Shown piece by piece: positions 21,155-30,087 of a DNA stretch of 59,181 nt (the stretch's first letter is position 1; every line of letters begins with the position of its first letter). The stretch spans positions 1 through 59,181 of the forward strand of contig CAZSRS010000023.1 of the NCBI GenBank assembly GCA_964609625.1, written 5' to 3'. The position numbers and the translations under genes were made by a program. This stretch comes from G963674665 sp964609625. Lineage in GTDB: Bacteria > Desulfobacterota > Desulfovibrionia > Desulfovibrionales > Desulfovibrionaceae. Below the pieces are notes generated by a model. That model ran no database searches, was not told the DNA's origin, and saw only the letters and a list, made by a program, of their open reading frames with translations.

Positions 21155-22612
21155 ATGTCACGAAGCAAGAAAAAGAAACGTAAGATGTTCGTCAGTGTCC
21201 TGCCTGGAGAACAAGTGGAGGTCGTCCTCGCTGAGGACGGCAAGGTGCAGGAATATTATGTGGAAATGCTGCACCAGGCCAAGACCAAGGGCAATATTTA
21301 CAAGGGCACCATCCACAACGTGGACCCCTCGCTCCAGGCCGCCTTCATCAACTACGGCGCTGAGAAAAACGGCTTCCTTCAAATCGACGAGGTGCACCCG
21401 GAATACTACGGCCAGTCCCACGACCCGAGCAAGGGCTACAAGTACCCGTTGATCCAGCGGGTGCTCAAGGCCGGTAGGGAAATGCTGGTGCAGGTGGTCA
21501 AGGAACCCACCGGCACCAAGGGGGCCTTTCTCACCAACTACATCTCCCTGCCGGGGCGTTGCGTGGTACTCACGCCGGGGCGGGAACAGATCGGCATCTC
21601 CCGCAAGGTGGAAGACGAAGAGGAGCGCGTCAGGCTCAAGGGCATCTTTGAGAGTCTCCAACTGGGCGAGGGGCTGGGCGTCATCGTGCGTACCGCCAGC
21701 GTGGGACAGAACAAGACCGCGCTGTCCAAGGACTTGCAGTTCCTCAAACGCCTCTGGAAGGAGGTGCGGCGCAAGGGTGAAAGCGAGCCTTCTCCAGCCC
21801 TGGTTTACGAGGAGCCGGACCTGGCCTCCCGCGCCGTGCGCGACTATCTCACCGACGACGTCGGCGAGGTCTGGATCGACGACCCCGCCACGGCCGAGCG
21901 TGTCAACGAGTTCAGTTCCTTGATCTTTCCCCGCCGAAGCAGCCTGGTAAAGGTGCACAGCACCGCTGACCGCTCCATGTGGGAGCGCTTCAACATTCAG
22001 AAGCAGCTGGAAAACATCTACTCCCGCAGAGTGACCCTGCCCTCTGGCGGGGAGCTGGTCTTTGACCAGACCGAGGCGCTCATGGCGGTGGACATCAACT
22101 CCGGCAAGATCGGCGGCAAGAGCAGTTTCCACGAAATGGCCTTGAAGACCAACCTGGAGGCTGCCGAGACCATCGCCCAACAGCTGCGCTTGCGTGACGT
22201 CGGAGGGCAGATCGTCATCGACTTCATCGAGATGAAGGACCGCAAGCACTGGCTGGAGGTGGAAAAGTCCCTGCGCCAAGCCATGAAGGGCGACCGCGCC
22301 CGGCACGACGTGGGCAAGATGACCAAGTTCGGTCTGTTGCAGGTGGTACGCCAGCGCCTGGGTTCCTCGGCCATCTCCTTGAGCACCGAGGCCTGCCCGT
22401 GCTGCGGTGGCTCGGGCGTGCGCCGCAACCTGGAATGGCAATCCATGCAGGCGCTCAAGGACGTCCACCGCCTGATGCGCCAGGACAACACTTCCCCCGT
22501 GTGTTACCAAACCAACAAAGAGCTGGCCTTCTACCTGCTGAACCAGAAACGCCGCACCCTGCTGGACCTGGAAAAGGAATTCGAAAAAGAGATCATCATC
22601 GAAAGCGCGTGA
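21155..22612 (+). CDS. rng: ribonuclease G (RNase E/G family)
   Basis: The product is 485 residues. It starts with a basic MSRSKKKKRK stretch, then an S1 domain with GNIYKGTIHNVDPSLQAAFINYG (two parts, about 45-70) and the catalytic DNase I-like region with LMAVDINSGKIGGKSS, holding the metal-binding Asp. The zinc link is CPCCGGSG near residue 415. Length and the lack of a long C-terminal scaffold tail indicate RNase G rather than RNase E. It processes rRNA ends and degrades mRNA. It is the first gene of a run with an SGNH protein, queH and a HemW-like gene. Confidence 0.94.
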   Translation: MSRSKKKKRKMFVSVLPGEQVEVVLAEDGKVQEYYVEMLHQAKTKGNIYKGTIHNVDPSLQAAFINYGAEKNGFLQIDEVHPEYYGQSHDPSKGYKYPLIQRVLKAGREMLVQVVKEPTGTKGAFLTNYISLPGRCVVLTPGREQIGISRKVEDEEERVRLKGIFESLQLGEGLGVIVRTASVGQNKTALSKDLQFLKRLWKEVRRKGESEPSPALVYEEPDLASRAVRDYLTDDVGEVWIDDPATAERVNEFSSLIFPRRSSLVKVHSTADRSMWERFNIQKQLENIYSRRVTLPSGGELVFDQTEALMAVDINSGKIGGKSSFHEMALKTNLEAAETIAQQLRLRDVGGQIVIDFIEMKDRKHWLEVEKSLRQAMKGDRARHDVGKMTKFGLLQVVRQRLGSSAISLSTEACPCCGGSGVRRNLEWQSMQALKDVHRLMRQDNTSPVCYQTNKELAFYLLNQKRRTLLDLEKEFEKEIIIESA

Positions 22613-22643
22613 GCCGTGCTTCGGCACACGCAGTCCAGGGATC

Positions 22644-23954
22644 ATGAAACACCCCTTGTTGAAAGCCGCCAAGGCCGCCGTGCTGCTGCTCGGCTGCCTT
22701 TGCCTGGCCGTGTTGCTGTACGAACTTCTGCTCCGCGCCCAGGGCCGCTCTCCAGTTCAGGAACTCTACACCCGCAGCGAGGGGGCCGGTGCGCGTTTTC
22801 TGCCCCACCTCGACCTGGAGCGCAAGGGCATCCAACTGCGCACCAACGCCTTCGGCATCCGTGACGAGCAGGACGTTTTCGGCGACACGCCCACTGTGCT
22901 GGTCTTCGGCGACTCCAACGTGGCCGGCCTGTTTCTGAAGTTCGAGGACACCTTCACCGAACAACTTGAGCGACAGTTCGCTGCACGGGGCCTGAAGGTC
23001 GAGGCCTTGAACTTCGGGGTCCCGGCCTATGGTCCGGACCAGAGCGTGGCCCTGTTCCTAGAGGTCATGACCCAGGCCGAGGCGGGCGAAATCGACCTTG
23101 GCAGGCCCCAGGCCGTGGTCTTGCACGTGTTCGCGGATAACGACCACGGCGACCTGTACAAGAACAACATCCTGCGCCCTACGCCGGATGGCAGCCACGC
23201 GCTGCACCCCTTCAGACCCGATCCCAGCCTGGACTGGCCCACGCTCTGGTACACCCGCTATCCTTCCCTGGCCGCGTTGGTACGGATAGCAGGCATGATC
23301 AGCGGCGTGCCGCCCTCGCGCATGCTCTTTGCCCTGGCGCCCGACGATTTCTACCATCTGCGTTTCGAGAACGACTGCAAGGCCGGCCGGCCCGACAGCT
23401 GCGACGAGGTCGGCGTCCGCGCCTTCATCACCGAAGGCCTGGAGTATGGCCGGCGCATCCGCGAGGCCTATGACCAGGGCAGGTACACCACCTGGCTCGA
23501 CGACTACTACGACTTCGACTTGGCCCTGAACGCCCCCCTCGGCCGCGAGGAGCAGACAACGGCCATGCTCGCCGACCTCTTCGCCCTGTTCAAGGCCGCG
23601 GCCGAGCGTCACGGCCTGCTCCCGCTGGTGCTTGTCCAGCCCTCGGAGTTCGACGTGGCCGAGACCAACGCCGTCACCCCCCGCATCCTGAAGGAATACG
23701 CCAGGGAACACGGGCTGGACTACGCGCCGGACAACCTCGTACGCATCGCCGTGGAAGCCGCGGCGCGGGCCGGGATCCAATGCCTCGACCTCTTCGACCT
23801 CTACGACGGCAGCACGGGCAACTACTTCACCCTGGAGGAAATGGGCTTCGACAACCACTGGAACCCTGCGGGCGTGGAGCGCGCCGCCTCCTTCCTGGCC
23901 GACGAACTGGCTCCGCAGCTGACCCTGTCCTTGCCCCCTGGGAGCGCGCCATGA
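22644..23954 (+). CDS. membrane-anchored SGNH/GDSL hydrolase-like protein
   Basis: The product is 436 residues. One N-terminal hydrophobic helix (about 9-30) is an uncleaved anchor or signal. The SGNH block I is VLVFGDSNVAG (GDSN at 89-92), followed by NFGVPAYGPDQ (block II-like Gly) and, at the C-terminus, MGFDNHWNPAGVERAA, where Asp and His would complete the triad. Probable periplasmic acyl- or acetyl-ester hydrolase or transferase on a glycan; substrate unknown. It overlaps queH by four bases (ATGA), so the two are translationally coupled, though no functional tie is obvious. Confidence 0.82.
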   Translation: MKHPLLKAAKAAVLLLGCLCLAVLLYELLLRAQGRSPVQELYTRSEGAGARFLPHLDLERKGIQLRTNAFGIRDEQDVFGDTPTVLVFGDSNVAGLFLKFEDTFTEQLERQFAARGLKVEALNFGVPAYGPDQSVALFLEVMTQAEAGEIDLGRPQAVVLHVFADNDHGDLYKNNILRPTPDGSHALHPFRPDPSLDWPTLWYTRYPSLAALVRIAGMISGVPPSRMLFALAPDDFYHLRFENDCKAGRPDSCDEVGVRAFITEGLEYGRRIREAYDQGRYTTWLDDYYDFDLALNAPLGREEQTTAMLADLFALFKAAAERHGLLPLVLVQPSEFDVAETNAVTPRILKEYAREHGLDYAPDNLVRIAVEAAARAGIQCLDLFDLYDGSTGNYFTLEEMGFDNHWNPAGVERAASFLADELAPQLTLSLPPGSAP

Positions 23955-24520
23955 GCGGAACACGCCTGCTGTTGCACATCTGCTGCGGCCCCTGCGCCAT
24001 ATACCCCCTGGAATCCCTGCTCGAGCAGGGTTTCACGGTCACGGGCCTGTACTACAATCCCAACATCCACCCCCTGCGGGAGTATCTGCGCCGGCGCGAG
24101 GGCGTGGAGCAGGTGGCGGCGCGCCTGGGCGTCAAGGTCATCTTTTTGGACAAGGAATACGACCCGCAGCGTTATTTCCGCGAGGTGAACCTGCGCGAGC
24201 CCAGCCGCTGCCTGATCTGCCACGGCCTGCGACTGGAGAAGACGCGCTCCGTGGCCCGGCGCGGCGACTTCGACTTCTTCAGCTCCACTCTGCTCTACTC
24301 TCGGCTCCAACGTCATGAAACCATCCGGAACCTGGGGCGGGACATGGCCGGAGGCGGAGCCCCCGCCTTCCTCTACCAGGACTTCCGCGAAGGCTGGCAA
24401 CATGGCATCGAGACCTCCAAGGCCTGGGGCATCTACCGCCAGGAGTACTGCGGCTGCCTGTACAGCGAGTTCGAGCGCTTTCACCAGGAGCTGACGGGCG
24501 AAGCGCCTGGTCATCCCTGA
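23951..24520 (+). CDS. queH: epoxyqueuosine reductase QueH
   Basis: The product is 189 residues. It carries the QueH (DUF208) cysteine set: LLLHICCGPCAIY with Cys11, Cys12 and Cys15, then RCLICHGLRLEKT, and YCGCLYSE near the C-terminus. This enzyme reduces epoxyqueuosine to queuosine in tRNA anticodons and is the cobalamin-independent alternative to QueG. The ATG at 23951 overlaps the upstream SGNH stop. The HemW-like gene begins 24 bp later. Confidence 0.93.
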   Translation: MSGTRLLLHICCGPCAIYPLESLLEQGFTVTGLYYNPNIHPLREYLRRREGVEQVAARLGVKVIFLDKEYDPQRYFREVNLREPSRCLICHGLRLEKTRSVARRGDFDFFSSTLLYSRLQRHETIRNLGRDMAGGGAPAFLYQDFREGWQHGIETSKAWGIYRQEYCGCLYSEFERFHQELTGEAPGHP

Positions 24521-24543
24521 CCTGCTGGCCCAAGGTCCGGTGC

Positions 24544-25716
24544 ATGCTCCTCTACCTCCACGTCCCTTTTTGCCGGCGCAAGTGCGACTACTGCGCCTTC
24601 TACTCCGAGCCCGTGACCGACGCGGCTCGCGAGGCCTACGTCAGCCACCTGCTGCGCGAGATATCCTTCTGGGGGCGCACGCTCGGCAAGCCCGAGATCG
24701 AGACCATCTACATGGGGGGCGGCACGCCCAGCCTGCTGCCAGGGGCCGACGTCATGGACCTGACCCGCGCCCTGCGCAAGCACTTCAAGCAGGCCAAGGA
24801 CTTGGAGTTCACCTTCGAATGCAACCCAGAGAGCGTCACGGAGCAGGAGAGCGTGCGCGTGCTCAGGGCCGTGGGCGTCACCCGCGTCAGCCTGGGCGTG
24901 CAGAGCTTCAACGACGCCAATCTGGCAATGCTCGGCCGGCCCCACACCGCGGCCCAGGCCATGCGCGCCTACATGCTCCTGCGCCACGCCGGATTTTCAG
25001 CCATCAACCTGGACCTGATGTGGGGACTGCCCGGACAGCGCCTCAAGCTCTGGCTCGATGAACTCAAGTTCGCGGCCGAACTCAAGCCCGAACACTTCTC
25101 CTGCTACGGACTCAGCGTGGAACCCGGTACCCCCCTGGAGCGACGCTGTCTGGCCCAGGAACTGACCTTGCCCTCCGAGGAAGAACAGTCCAGGATGTTC
25201 ATCTACGGCGCCGAGTACCTTGAATCCCAGGGCTACCTGCAATACGAAATCTCCAACTTCGCCAAGATGGGCTTTTTCAGCCGGCACAACCTGGGCTATT
25301 GGGAAGGGCGCGACTACCTCGGCCTGGGCCCGGCCGCGGTCTCCACCATCCGGGGCGAGCGTTGGGAAAACCCGCCGGATCTGCGTCGCTGGATGGACGC
25401 GGTACAGAACGTATGCCTGGGGCGGGAACGCGAGGTCCTGGACCTGGACGCAAGGGTCAAGGAGCTGATCATGCTCAGGCTGCGCACCAGCCGGGGGCTG
25501 CGGCTCAAGGCCTACCGCGAGATCACTGGCCACGAGTTCATGGAGCGGCACGGCCAACTGGTACGTGCCCTGCACAAGCACAACCTCGTGCGTCTGGCCA
25601 AGGGCTATCTGCGCCTTACCAAACGCGGCATGGTGGTCTCGGACACCATCCTGGAGAATTTCTTCCGCTCCCATGACGTTGGCTCCCATGACGTTGGCTC
25701 CCCTGACGAAGCCTGA
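24544..25716 (+). CDS. hemW: HemW-like radical SAM protein (coproporphyrinogen oxidase-like)
   Basis: The product is 390 residues. The HemN/HemW start LYLHVPFCRRKCDYCAF has C10-x3-C14-x2-C17, and IETIYMGGGTPSLL and VSLGVQSFNDANLAMLGRPHTA follow. It lacks the N-terminal extension with the extra Cys-x-x-Cys features of true HemN oxidases, so a HemW heme chaperone role is likelier than coproporphyrinogen oxidation. The C-terminus ends in an acidic tail built from a 15-base direct repeat (SHDVG SHDVG SPDEA), absent from the family core. Function by homology only. Confidence 0.85.
   Translation: MLLYLHVPFCRRKCDYCAFYSEPVTDAAREAYVSHLLREISFWGRTLGKPEIETIYMGGGTPSLLPGADVMDLTRALRKHFKQAKDLEFTFECNPESVTEQESVRVLRAVGVTRVSLGVQSFNDANLAMLGRPHTAAQAMRAYMLLRHAGFSAINLDLMWGLPGQRLKLWLDELKFAAELKPEHFSCYGLSVEPGTPLERRCLAQELTLPSEEEQSRMFIYGAEYLESQGYLQYEISNFAKMGFFSRHNLGYWEGRDYLGLGPAAVSTIRGERWENPPDLRRWMDAVQNVCLGREREVLDLDARVKELIMLRLRTSRGLRLKAYREITGHEFMERHGQLVRALHKHNLVRLAKGYLRLTKRGMVVSDTILENFFRSHDVGSHDVGSPDEA
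25668..25708 (+). repeat. 15-bp tandem repeat inside the 3' end of the hemW-like gene
   Basis: CTCCCATGACGTTGG occurs at 25668-25682 and again exactly at 25683-25697, followed by a diverged partial third copy to 25708. Each unit adds five residues in frame, so copy number could vary without breaking the protein. Confidence 0.9.
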
Positions 25717-25828
25717 GCCAGGTTGCCCGTGATCCAGGAAGGCTTTGCCCGCGCCCGAGCCCTGGACAATACCCCGGTACTGCCTTATCTGCCCCTGTGC
25801 CCACACCTTTCCGCCCGAGACCGGATCC

Positions 25829-27259
25829 ATGAACAACGACATCGTCAGACAGGACTGCCCAACCACCTCTCCACATCCCGGGAGGGGCGGTTCCAGCCGC
25901 GATATCTGGCGCCTGACTTGGCCGCAGATACTGATGATGCTGGTGCATTTCTGCATCGGCTTCGTGGATGTGCTCGTTGCCGGCCGCATCGGCACTGGGG
26001 TGCAGGCCTCCCTGGGCATGATCAGCCAGAGCCTGATGTTTCTGCTGATCATCGCCATGGCCGTGGCAAACGGCGGCGTGGCCTCGGTGAGCCAGTCCCT
26101 GGGGGCCTGCCTGCACAAGCGGGCGCGGCGCTACGTGGGGCTCATGCTGCTGTTGGCCCTGGGTCTGGGCGGCTGCGTGGCCTTGGCCGGGTTCTCCCTG
26201 CGCGGCCCCTTGTTGGACCTGCTGCGCGCGCCGGCCGAGATTCGCCCGGTCACGGAGTATTTCCTCGACGTCTACCTCCTGGTGCTGCCCGGCTACTATG
26301 TCCTGGTGGTGAGCAACGCCGTGTTCCGCGCCCACAAGTGGGTGTACCTGCCGCTGTTCGCCATGTCCCTGGTCACGATCGTGAACACCGTCCTGGATTT
26401 CGGTCTGGGCCTGGGCATGTGGGGCATGCCCGACCTGGGCTACCAGGGCGTGGCTTGGGCCACCTTCTTTTCCGTGTCAGCCGGCGCCCTCTTCAACCTC
26501 TACCTGCTGCGGCGGCTGGGCCTGCTGGAGAAAGGGGCGTTTCCACCCTGGCGTTGGTCCAGGGTGGCCTGGCGCTATCTGTTCAAGGTGGCTTGGCCGG
26601 CCGGCACCATGCAGGTGCTCTGGCAGACCGCCTACCTGGTGCTCTTCGCCATCGTGGCCTCCCTGCCCGTGGAGCGCATCCACGCCCTGGCCGGCATGTC
26701 GGCCGGGCTCCGGGTAGAGGCCATCCTGTTCATGCCAGGCTTCGCCTTCAACCTGACCGCCTCCATCTTGGTGGGGCACTTCATCGGCGCGGGCGATGCC
26801 GTGGGCGCGAAACGCACTGGCTACAGGATCCTAGGCCTGGGCGTGCTTTGCATCTCCCTGCTGGGGCTTCTGCTCTGGCAGTTCGTGGATCCCATCGCCG
26901 CGCTGCTTTCCAGTGACCCCACGGTACAATTCCAGATTAACGACTATCTGTTCTACAACATCCTGGCCATTCCCTTCACCATGTGCAGCATGATCCTGGG
27001 TGGGGTCATGGCCGGGGCGGGCGCCACCCTCTACAACCTCTGCATCTTCGGCGTCAGTGCCTGGCTGGTACGCCTGCCTCTGGCCTGGTGGCTGGGGCAC
27101 GTGCTCTGGGCGAATGCCTCCGGCGTCTGGGTGGCCATGCTCGTGTCCCAGGCGGTTCAGGCCATGACCATGCTCTACTTCTTCCAGTTCAGACCGTGGC
27201 AACGCTTTGGCATGCGCCGACGCGCCCCCGCAAACTCCATGGCTCCGGCCAAGGAATAA
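25829..27259 (+). CDS. MATE-family efflux transporter
   Basis: The product is 476 residues from the ATG at 25829; the frame is open from 25745 but that part is not membrane-like. About twelve hydrophobic segments begin with IWRLTWPQILMMLVHFCIGFVDVLVAGRIG, typical of the MATE first helix (Asp in helix 1). The second half repeats the pattern with YLFKVAWPAGTMQVLWQTAYLV. It would exchange Na+ or H+ for organic cations or drugs across the inner membrane. A DUF2156 gene follows 14 bp later. No ribosome site close to consensus. Confidence 0.93.
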   Translation: MNNDIVRQDCPTTSPHPGRGGSSRDIWRLTWPQILMMLVHFCIGFVDVLVAGRIGTGVQASLGMISQSLMFLLIIAMAVANGGVASVSQSLGACLHKRARRYVGLMLLLALGLGGCVALAGFSLRGPLLDLLRAPAEIRPVTEYFLDVYLLVLPGYYVLVVSNAVFRAHKWVYLPLFAMSLVTIVNTVLDFGLGLGMWGMPDLGYQGVAWATFFSVSAGALFNLYLLRRLGLLEKGAFPPWRWSRVAWRYLFKVAWPAGTMQVLWQTAYLVLFAIVASLPVERIHALAGMSAGLRVEAILFMPGFAFNLTASILVGHFIGAGDAVGAKRTGYRILGLGVLCISLLGLLLWQFVDPIAALLSSDPTVQFQINDYLFYNILAIPFTMCSMILGGVMAGAGATLYNLCIFGVSAWLVRLPLAWWLGHVLWANASGVWVAMLVSQAVQAMTMLYFFQFRPWQRFGMRRRAPANSMAPAKE

Positions 27260-27273
27260 GGAGTCTCCCGGCC

Positions 27274-28149
27274 ATGAGCCGCAGCTTCAGCAAACCCTGT
27301 ATCGATGACCAGAACCGCTACCGCGAGTATCTCTCCCGCTGCGTGCAGAAGACATCAGACTACAGTTTCGCCAACATATATGGCTGGGCCCAGGAATACG
27401 GCCTGACCTGGTGCTTCGACGAGCACTGCGTCTGGATCCGCCAGGCCCGGCCCGAGCCGGTGTACTGGGCGCCGGTGGGCGACTGGGAGCGCATGGACTG
27501 GGAGCGCTGCGACCTGCTGCGCCCCGGCGTGACCATCATCCGCGTGCCCGAGACCCTGGCCATGCTGCTGCGCGAGAGCCTGGGCAGCCGTCTGGAACTG
27601 GCGCCGGAACGGGAGCACTGGGACTACGTCTACCGCGTGGCGGACATGGTGACCCTGGACTCGGAGCGCCTGCGCAAGAAGCGGGAACTTCTGGAGGAGT
27701 TCCAGCGCTCCTATGCGTATCAGTACCTGCCCATGGGGGCGGAGTGCGTGGAAGAGGTCCTGGAGATGCAGGAACAGTGGTGCACGTGGCACGAGTGCGA
27801 CGACTCCGGGGCACTCATCGCTGAGAACCAAGCCATTGCCCGCGTGGTGCAGCAGTGGGATAACATGGACGGTTTGCTGGGCGCGAGCCTGCACGTGCAC
27901 GGTGAAATGGTGGCCTACACCGTGGCCGAGGAGCTGGCCCCGGACACACTGGTGGTGCACTTCGAGAAGGGGCGGCCGGAATACAAGGGCGTGTACCAGG
28001 CCATCAACCAGATGTTCCTGGCGGACAAGGGGCAGGGCTACACCTACGTCAACAGGGAGCAGGACCTGGGCGACGCGGGCCTGCGCAAGTCCAAGCTGTC
28101 CTACGATCCGCCGAAATTCATGAAAAAGTATGTGGCGCGAGTGGTGTAG
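27274..28149 (+). CDS. DUF2156-family protein (phosphatidylglycerol lysyltransferase C-terminal-like)
   Basis: The product is 291 residues. It is a soluble protein with the GNAT-like DUF2156 pattern: YSFANIYGWAQEYGLTWCFDEHCVWIRQ at the start (read in parts), then LHVHGEMVAYTVAEELAPDTLVVHFEKG and YKGVYQAINQMFLAD near the end. The first half of the family binds an aminoacyl- or acyl-donor; the true role of the soluble stand-alone form is unknown. A GGAG site lies 10 bases before the ATG. It ends the plus-strand run that began at 17938. Confidence 0.8.
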   Translation: MSRSFSKPCIDDQNRYREYLSRCVQKTSDYSFANIYGWAQEYGLTWCFDEHCVWIRQARPEPVYWAPVGDWERMDWERCDLLRPGVTIIRVPETLAMLLRESLGSRLELAPEREHWDYVYRVADMVTLDSERLRKKRELLEEFQRSYAYQYLPMGAECVEEVLEMQEQWCTWHECDDSGALIAENQAIARVVQQWDNMDGLLGASLHVHGEMVAYTVAEELAPDTLVVHFEKGRPEYKGVYQAINQMFLADKGQGYTYVNREQDLGDAGLRKSKLSYDPPKFMKKYVARVV

Positions 28150-28409
28150 GGGGGCACAAAGTAAGCTTCTGAATACAGCTTCTTGATAGCGTGCTCGATC
28201 TTCGTCAAAACATGTGGAATTCATCGCTTAGGTTGCTATTCCACCTGTTGGTTCAATTTGGGGATAAATGAATTCAAAGAGGTTGGGGCGATTGGCCTCG
28301 TTGACATGATAACAGTGGGAGCAACTCTTGGAGGTAGTTCCAGAAGAGATTTCTGAAGTGCCCACCAGGACGAGTGTGCATCTAGATCAACCATATCAGC
28401 CTTGTGCCC
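28150..28409. other. AT-richer non-coding stretch upstream of the transposase remnant
   Basis: Base composition changes sharply after the DUF2156 stop: this part is much more AT-rich than the genes around it. A minus-strand frame of 81 codons spans 28236-28481 but has no ribosome site and no recognisable motif. Likely debris of a former mobile element. Confidence 0.5.
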
Positions 28410-28523
28410 TTGAGAGGGAGCGACCAAAAGAGGGGCTGGTGCCAATTCCACATGATTCGACGAAGAACCATGATAATCCACGCCATTGTGGACGCGTTGG
28501 GTAATCCGCTTCGTCTTGAATTA
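28410..28523 (+). pseudogene. IS5-type transposase remnant
   Basis: Reading in frame with 28470, the sequence translates to a block ending IRRRTMIIHAIVDALGNPLR, followed by LEL. IS5-family DDE transposases carry RGG-x-TTKIHAxVDALGNPLR in the same order, so VDALGNPLR and the flanking IHA are a recognisable relic. It is only about 35 codons long, with substitutions in the TTK part, no complete DDE triad and no terminal inverted repeats seen. It ends where the palindromic repeat at 28537 starts. Confidence 0.55.
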
Positions 28524-28536
28524 GAGATTGTCTCTA

Positions 28537-28680
28537 GGGCGGCTCACGAGCCGCCCCTACGGTCGTGATCGAGGGACGCGGGGGATTTCAGGGGATGTTT
28601 CCTGGCCGGATGACGCTCCATATGTTGGTGGTCAGCGCCCGTGCCGCTACTTCATCCTCCACCCCCCGATAAAAGCGTAG
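28537..28680. repeat. interspersed repeat, copy A (about 140 bp)
   Basis: Copy A begins with the palindrome GGGCGGCTC-AC-GAGCCGCCC and runs to GATAAAAGCGTAG. It matches copy B (28756-28894) over about 138 bp with scattered substitutions and a small length difference. Shared parts include CCGCCCCTACGGTCGTGAT, CTGGCCGGAT, CCCGTGCCGCT and CACCCCCCGATAAA. No ORF inside. Confidence 0.88.
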
Positions 28681-28700
28681 GGGCGCTTTGCGAAGCGCCC
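28681..28700. repeat. short palindrome between the two repeat copies
   Basis: GGGCGCTT (28681-28688) and AAGCGCCC (28693-28700) are exact inverted arms around TGCG. Preceded by GTAG, it has the same GTAGGGGC-palindrome architecture as the heads of copies A and B read on the other strand. Confidence 0.8.
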
Positions 28701-28755
28701 GCCGTCCTTATTCCGCGTCTTGCCTCGCGTCGGTGAGCTGCTCCAATCCCGAGGA

Positions 28756-28894
28756 CGGCTCGCGAGCCGCCCCTACGGTCGTGATTGAAGGACGCGGGTG
28801 ATTTCAAGAATTTTCCTGGCCGGATAACGCTCCATGTGATGGTGGTCAACGCCCGTGCCGCTGCTTCATCTTCCACCCCCCGATAAAGGCGTAG
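28756..28894. repeat. interspersed repeat, copy B (about 139 bp)
   Basis: Copy B begins with the perfect palindrome CGGCTCGCGAGCCG (28756-28769) and ends GATAAAGGCGTAG at 28894. Its direct orientation relative to copy A, at a distance of about 216 bp, gives a tandem arrangement with the short palindrome between them. Confidence 0.88.
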
Positions 28895-28939
28895 TGCCCC
28901 CATCCAGGGCCTTCCCCTCTTTCGTAGGTTCCCTCACCT

Positions 28940-29449
28940 TCAGCCCGCTTCCGGAAACAACCCCTGGGTCATGGCGCCGAAGCGCACGGGTTCGAACGTA
29001 TCGATCGTTATCTCGCGCACTTGCTCCATGTGCTCCCACAAAAGCCGGTATCCCTTCAATCTCCTGAAATATCGAAACGGCTTGACCCGCTCTTGCCACA
29101 GGTGCAGTTCCGCCGATGTGGCAGGTCGCCTGTCTCCGGCGCGGCCGTAAAGCCGCACACCCGGCAGGCTCTCGTAACGCCCCCGGAAAAGCGCCTTGAC
29201 GAATGACCTGAAATCGCGCTGCACGGCAAGGATGCACAGGCGCTGGTCATGTTCGAGATTGATCCGTGTGTTCTTCGGAAACTTCTCGAAATAGAACCCC
29301 TTGCCAGTCTCCAGAAAGAACAGGGAGCCAATGGGGGCGACATGGGGCGAGCCGTCCGCCCCCACCGTGGCCAATGCACAAAAATGCGTGGTGCGCAACG
29401 CCTGTTCAACGATTGTCCGCAGGTCGGTCCAGTGCTGTAATGCGTCCAT
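28940..29449 (-). CDS. pyridoxamine 5'-phosphate oxidase-like FMN-binding protein
   Basis: The product is 169 residues. It has the split-barrel flavin-reductase-like pattern: ALRTTHFCALATVGADGSPHVAPIGSLFF (about 17-45) for strand pair and flavin phosphate contact, then FPKNTRINLEHDQRLCILAV. Family members bind FMN, F420 or heme; the cofactor here is not decidable. It lies downstream of the DUF2867 gene on the same strand, 66 bp apart, in a module divergent from a TetR regulator, which suggests TetR control. Confidence 0.8.
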   Translation of the reverse strand: MDALQHWTDLRTIVEQALRTTHFCALATVGADGSPHVAPIGSLFFLETGKGFYFEKFPKNTRINLEHDQRLCILAVQRDFRSFVKALFRGRYESLPGVRLYGRAGDRRPATSAELHLWQERVKPFRYFRRLKGYRLLWEHMEQVREITIDTFEPVRFGAMTQGLFPEAG

Positions 29450-29515
29450 GTGTACTGCTCCTTGCCTTGTTTTTCATCCGGTATTTACCCTCGCAGTATG
29501 AACAGCCGGCTTCCA

Positions 29516-30046
29516 TCACGCAGCGAGGGTAGTCCGGGCATGGCGTTCCCTGGCGTTCTTCACCATGCAACGAATCACCAAGTGGTGGAATGGCAGGATG
29601 GCGGTGTAGTAGAGGCGCCCCCGCCAGTTTCGCCAGGTCGCGCCGGAAATACAATGAAAGCGGTGAGCACCCTGCCCCTGTTCTTCCACAACCACGCCCA
29701 AGTGGCCCGTGATGATCTCGTCCCGCGCCTGTGCCAGCCAAAAGCGATCTTCCTGTGCCGCGATGACGGTAAAGAATGCTGCCGTGTGCCCGGGCGTGAA
29801 GGGCACGTCCCGCGGTCGGATGTCCTCTGCTTCTGGTATGTCGTCCTGGTTCGCGCCGAGCAGGGTGACGAAACGTTTGCGCATTCTGTACAAGAAACGC
29901 ATCCAGCCGGGCATGTAGGACAGGAGCGCGGCCAGGAAATCCCGCAACGGCATCCGCGAGTCAAAGGTCAGGACGTGCAGGTCGTCGGCCTTTTCCCACA
30001 AGGCGGCCAAGGCAGGGAATTCCGCGCACAGTTCACGATTTTTCAT
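29516..30046 (-). CDS. DUF2867-family protein
   Basis: The product is 176 residues from the ATG at 30046, which follows a near-perfect GGAGGT site; a longer reading to 30094 lacks one. Recognisable DUF2867 features are the DxRMPLRDFLAALLSYMPGWM opening, TPGHTAAFFTVIAAQEDRFWLAQAR in the middle, and WRGRLYYTAILPFHHLVIRCMVKNA at the end. This domain also occurs at the C-terminus of some NAD-dependent epimerase-like proteins and in stand-alone form. Function unknown. It is the first gene of the leftward arm of the TetR divergent module. Confidence 0.82.
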   Translation of the reverse strand: MKNRELCAEFPALAALWEKADDLHVLTFDSRMPLRDFLAALLSYMPGWMRFLYRMRKRFVTLLGANQDDIPEAEDIRPRDVPFTPGHTAAFFTVIAAQEDRFWLAQARDEIITGHLGVVVEEQGQGAHRFHCISGATWRNWRGRLYYTAILPFHHLVIRCMVKNARERHARTTLAA

Positions 30047-30087
30047 GGAGACCTCCGGATTGTTGAAACGTTGTTCGGCAGCCCTTG

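Noticed and set aside
28236..28481. 81-codon minus-strand ORF in the AT-rich island
   Set aside because: No ribosome site or motif; it overlaps the transposase relic in another frame.
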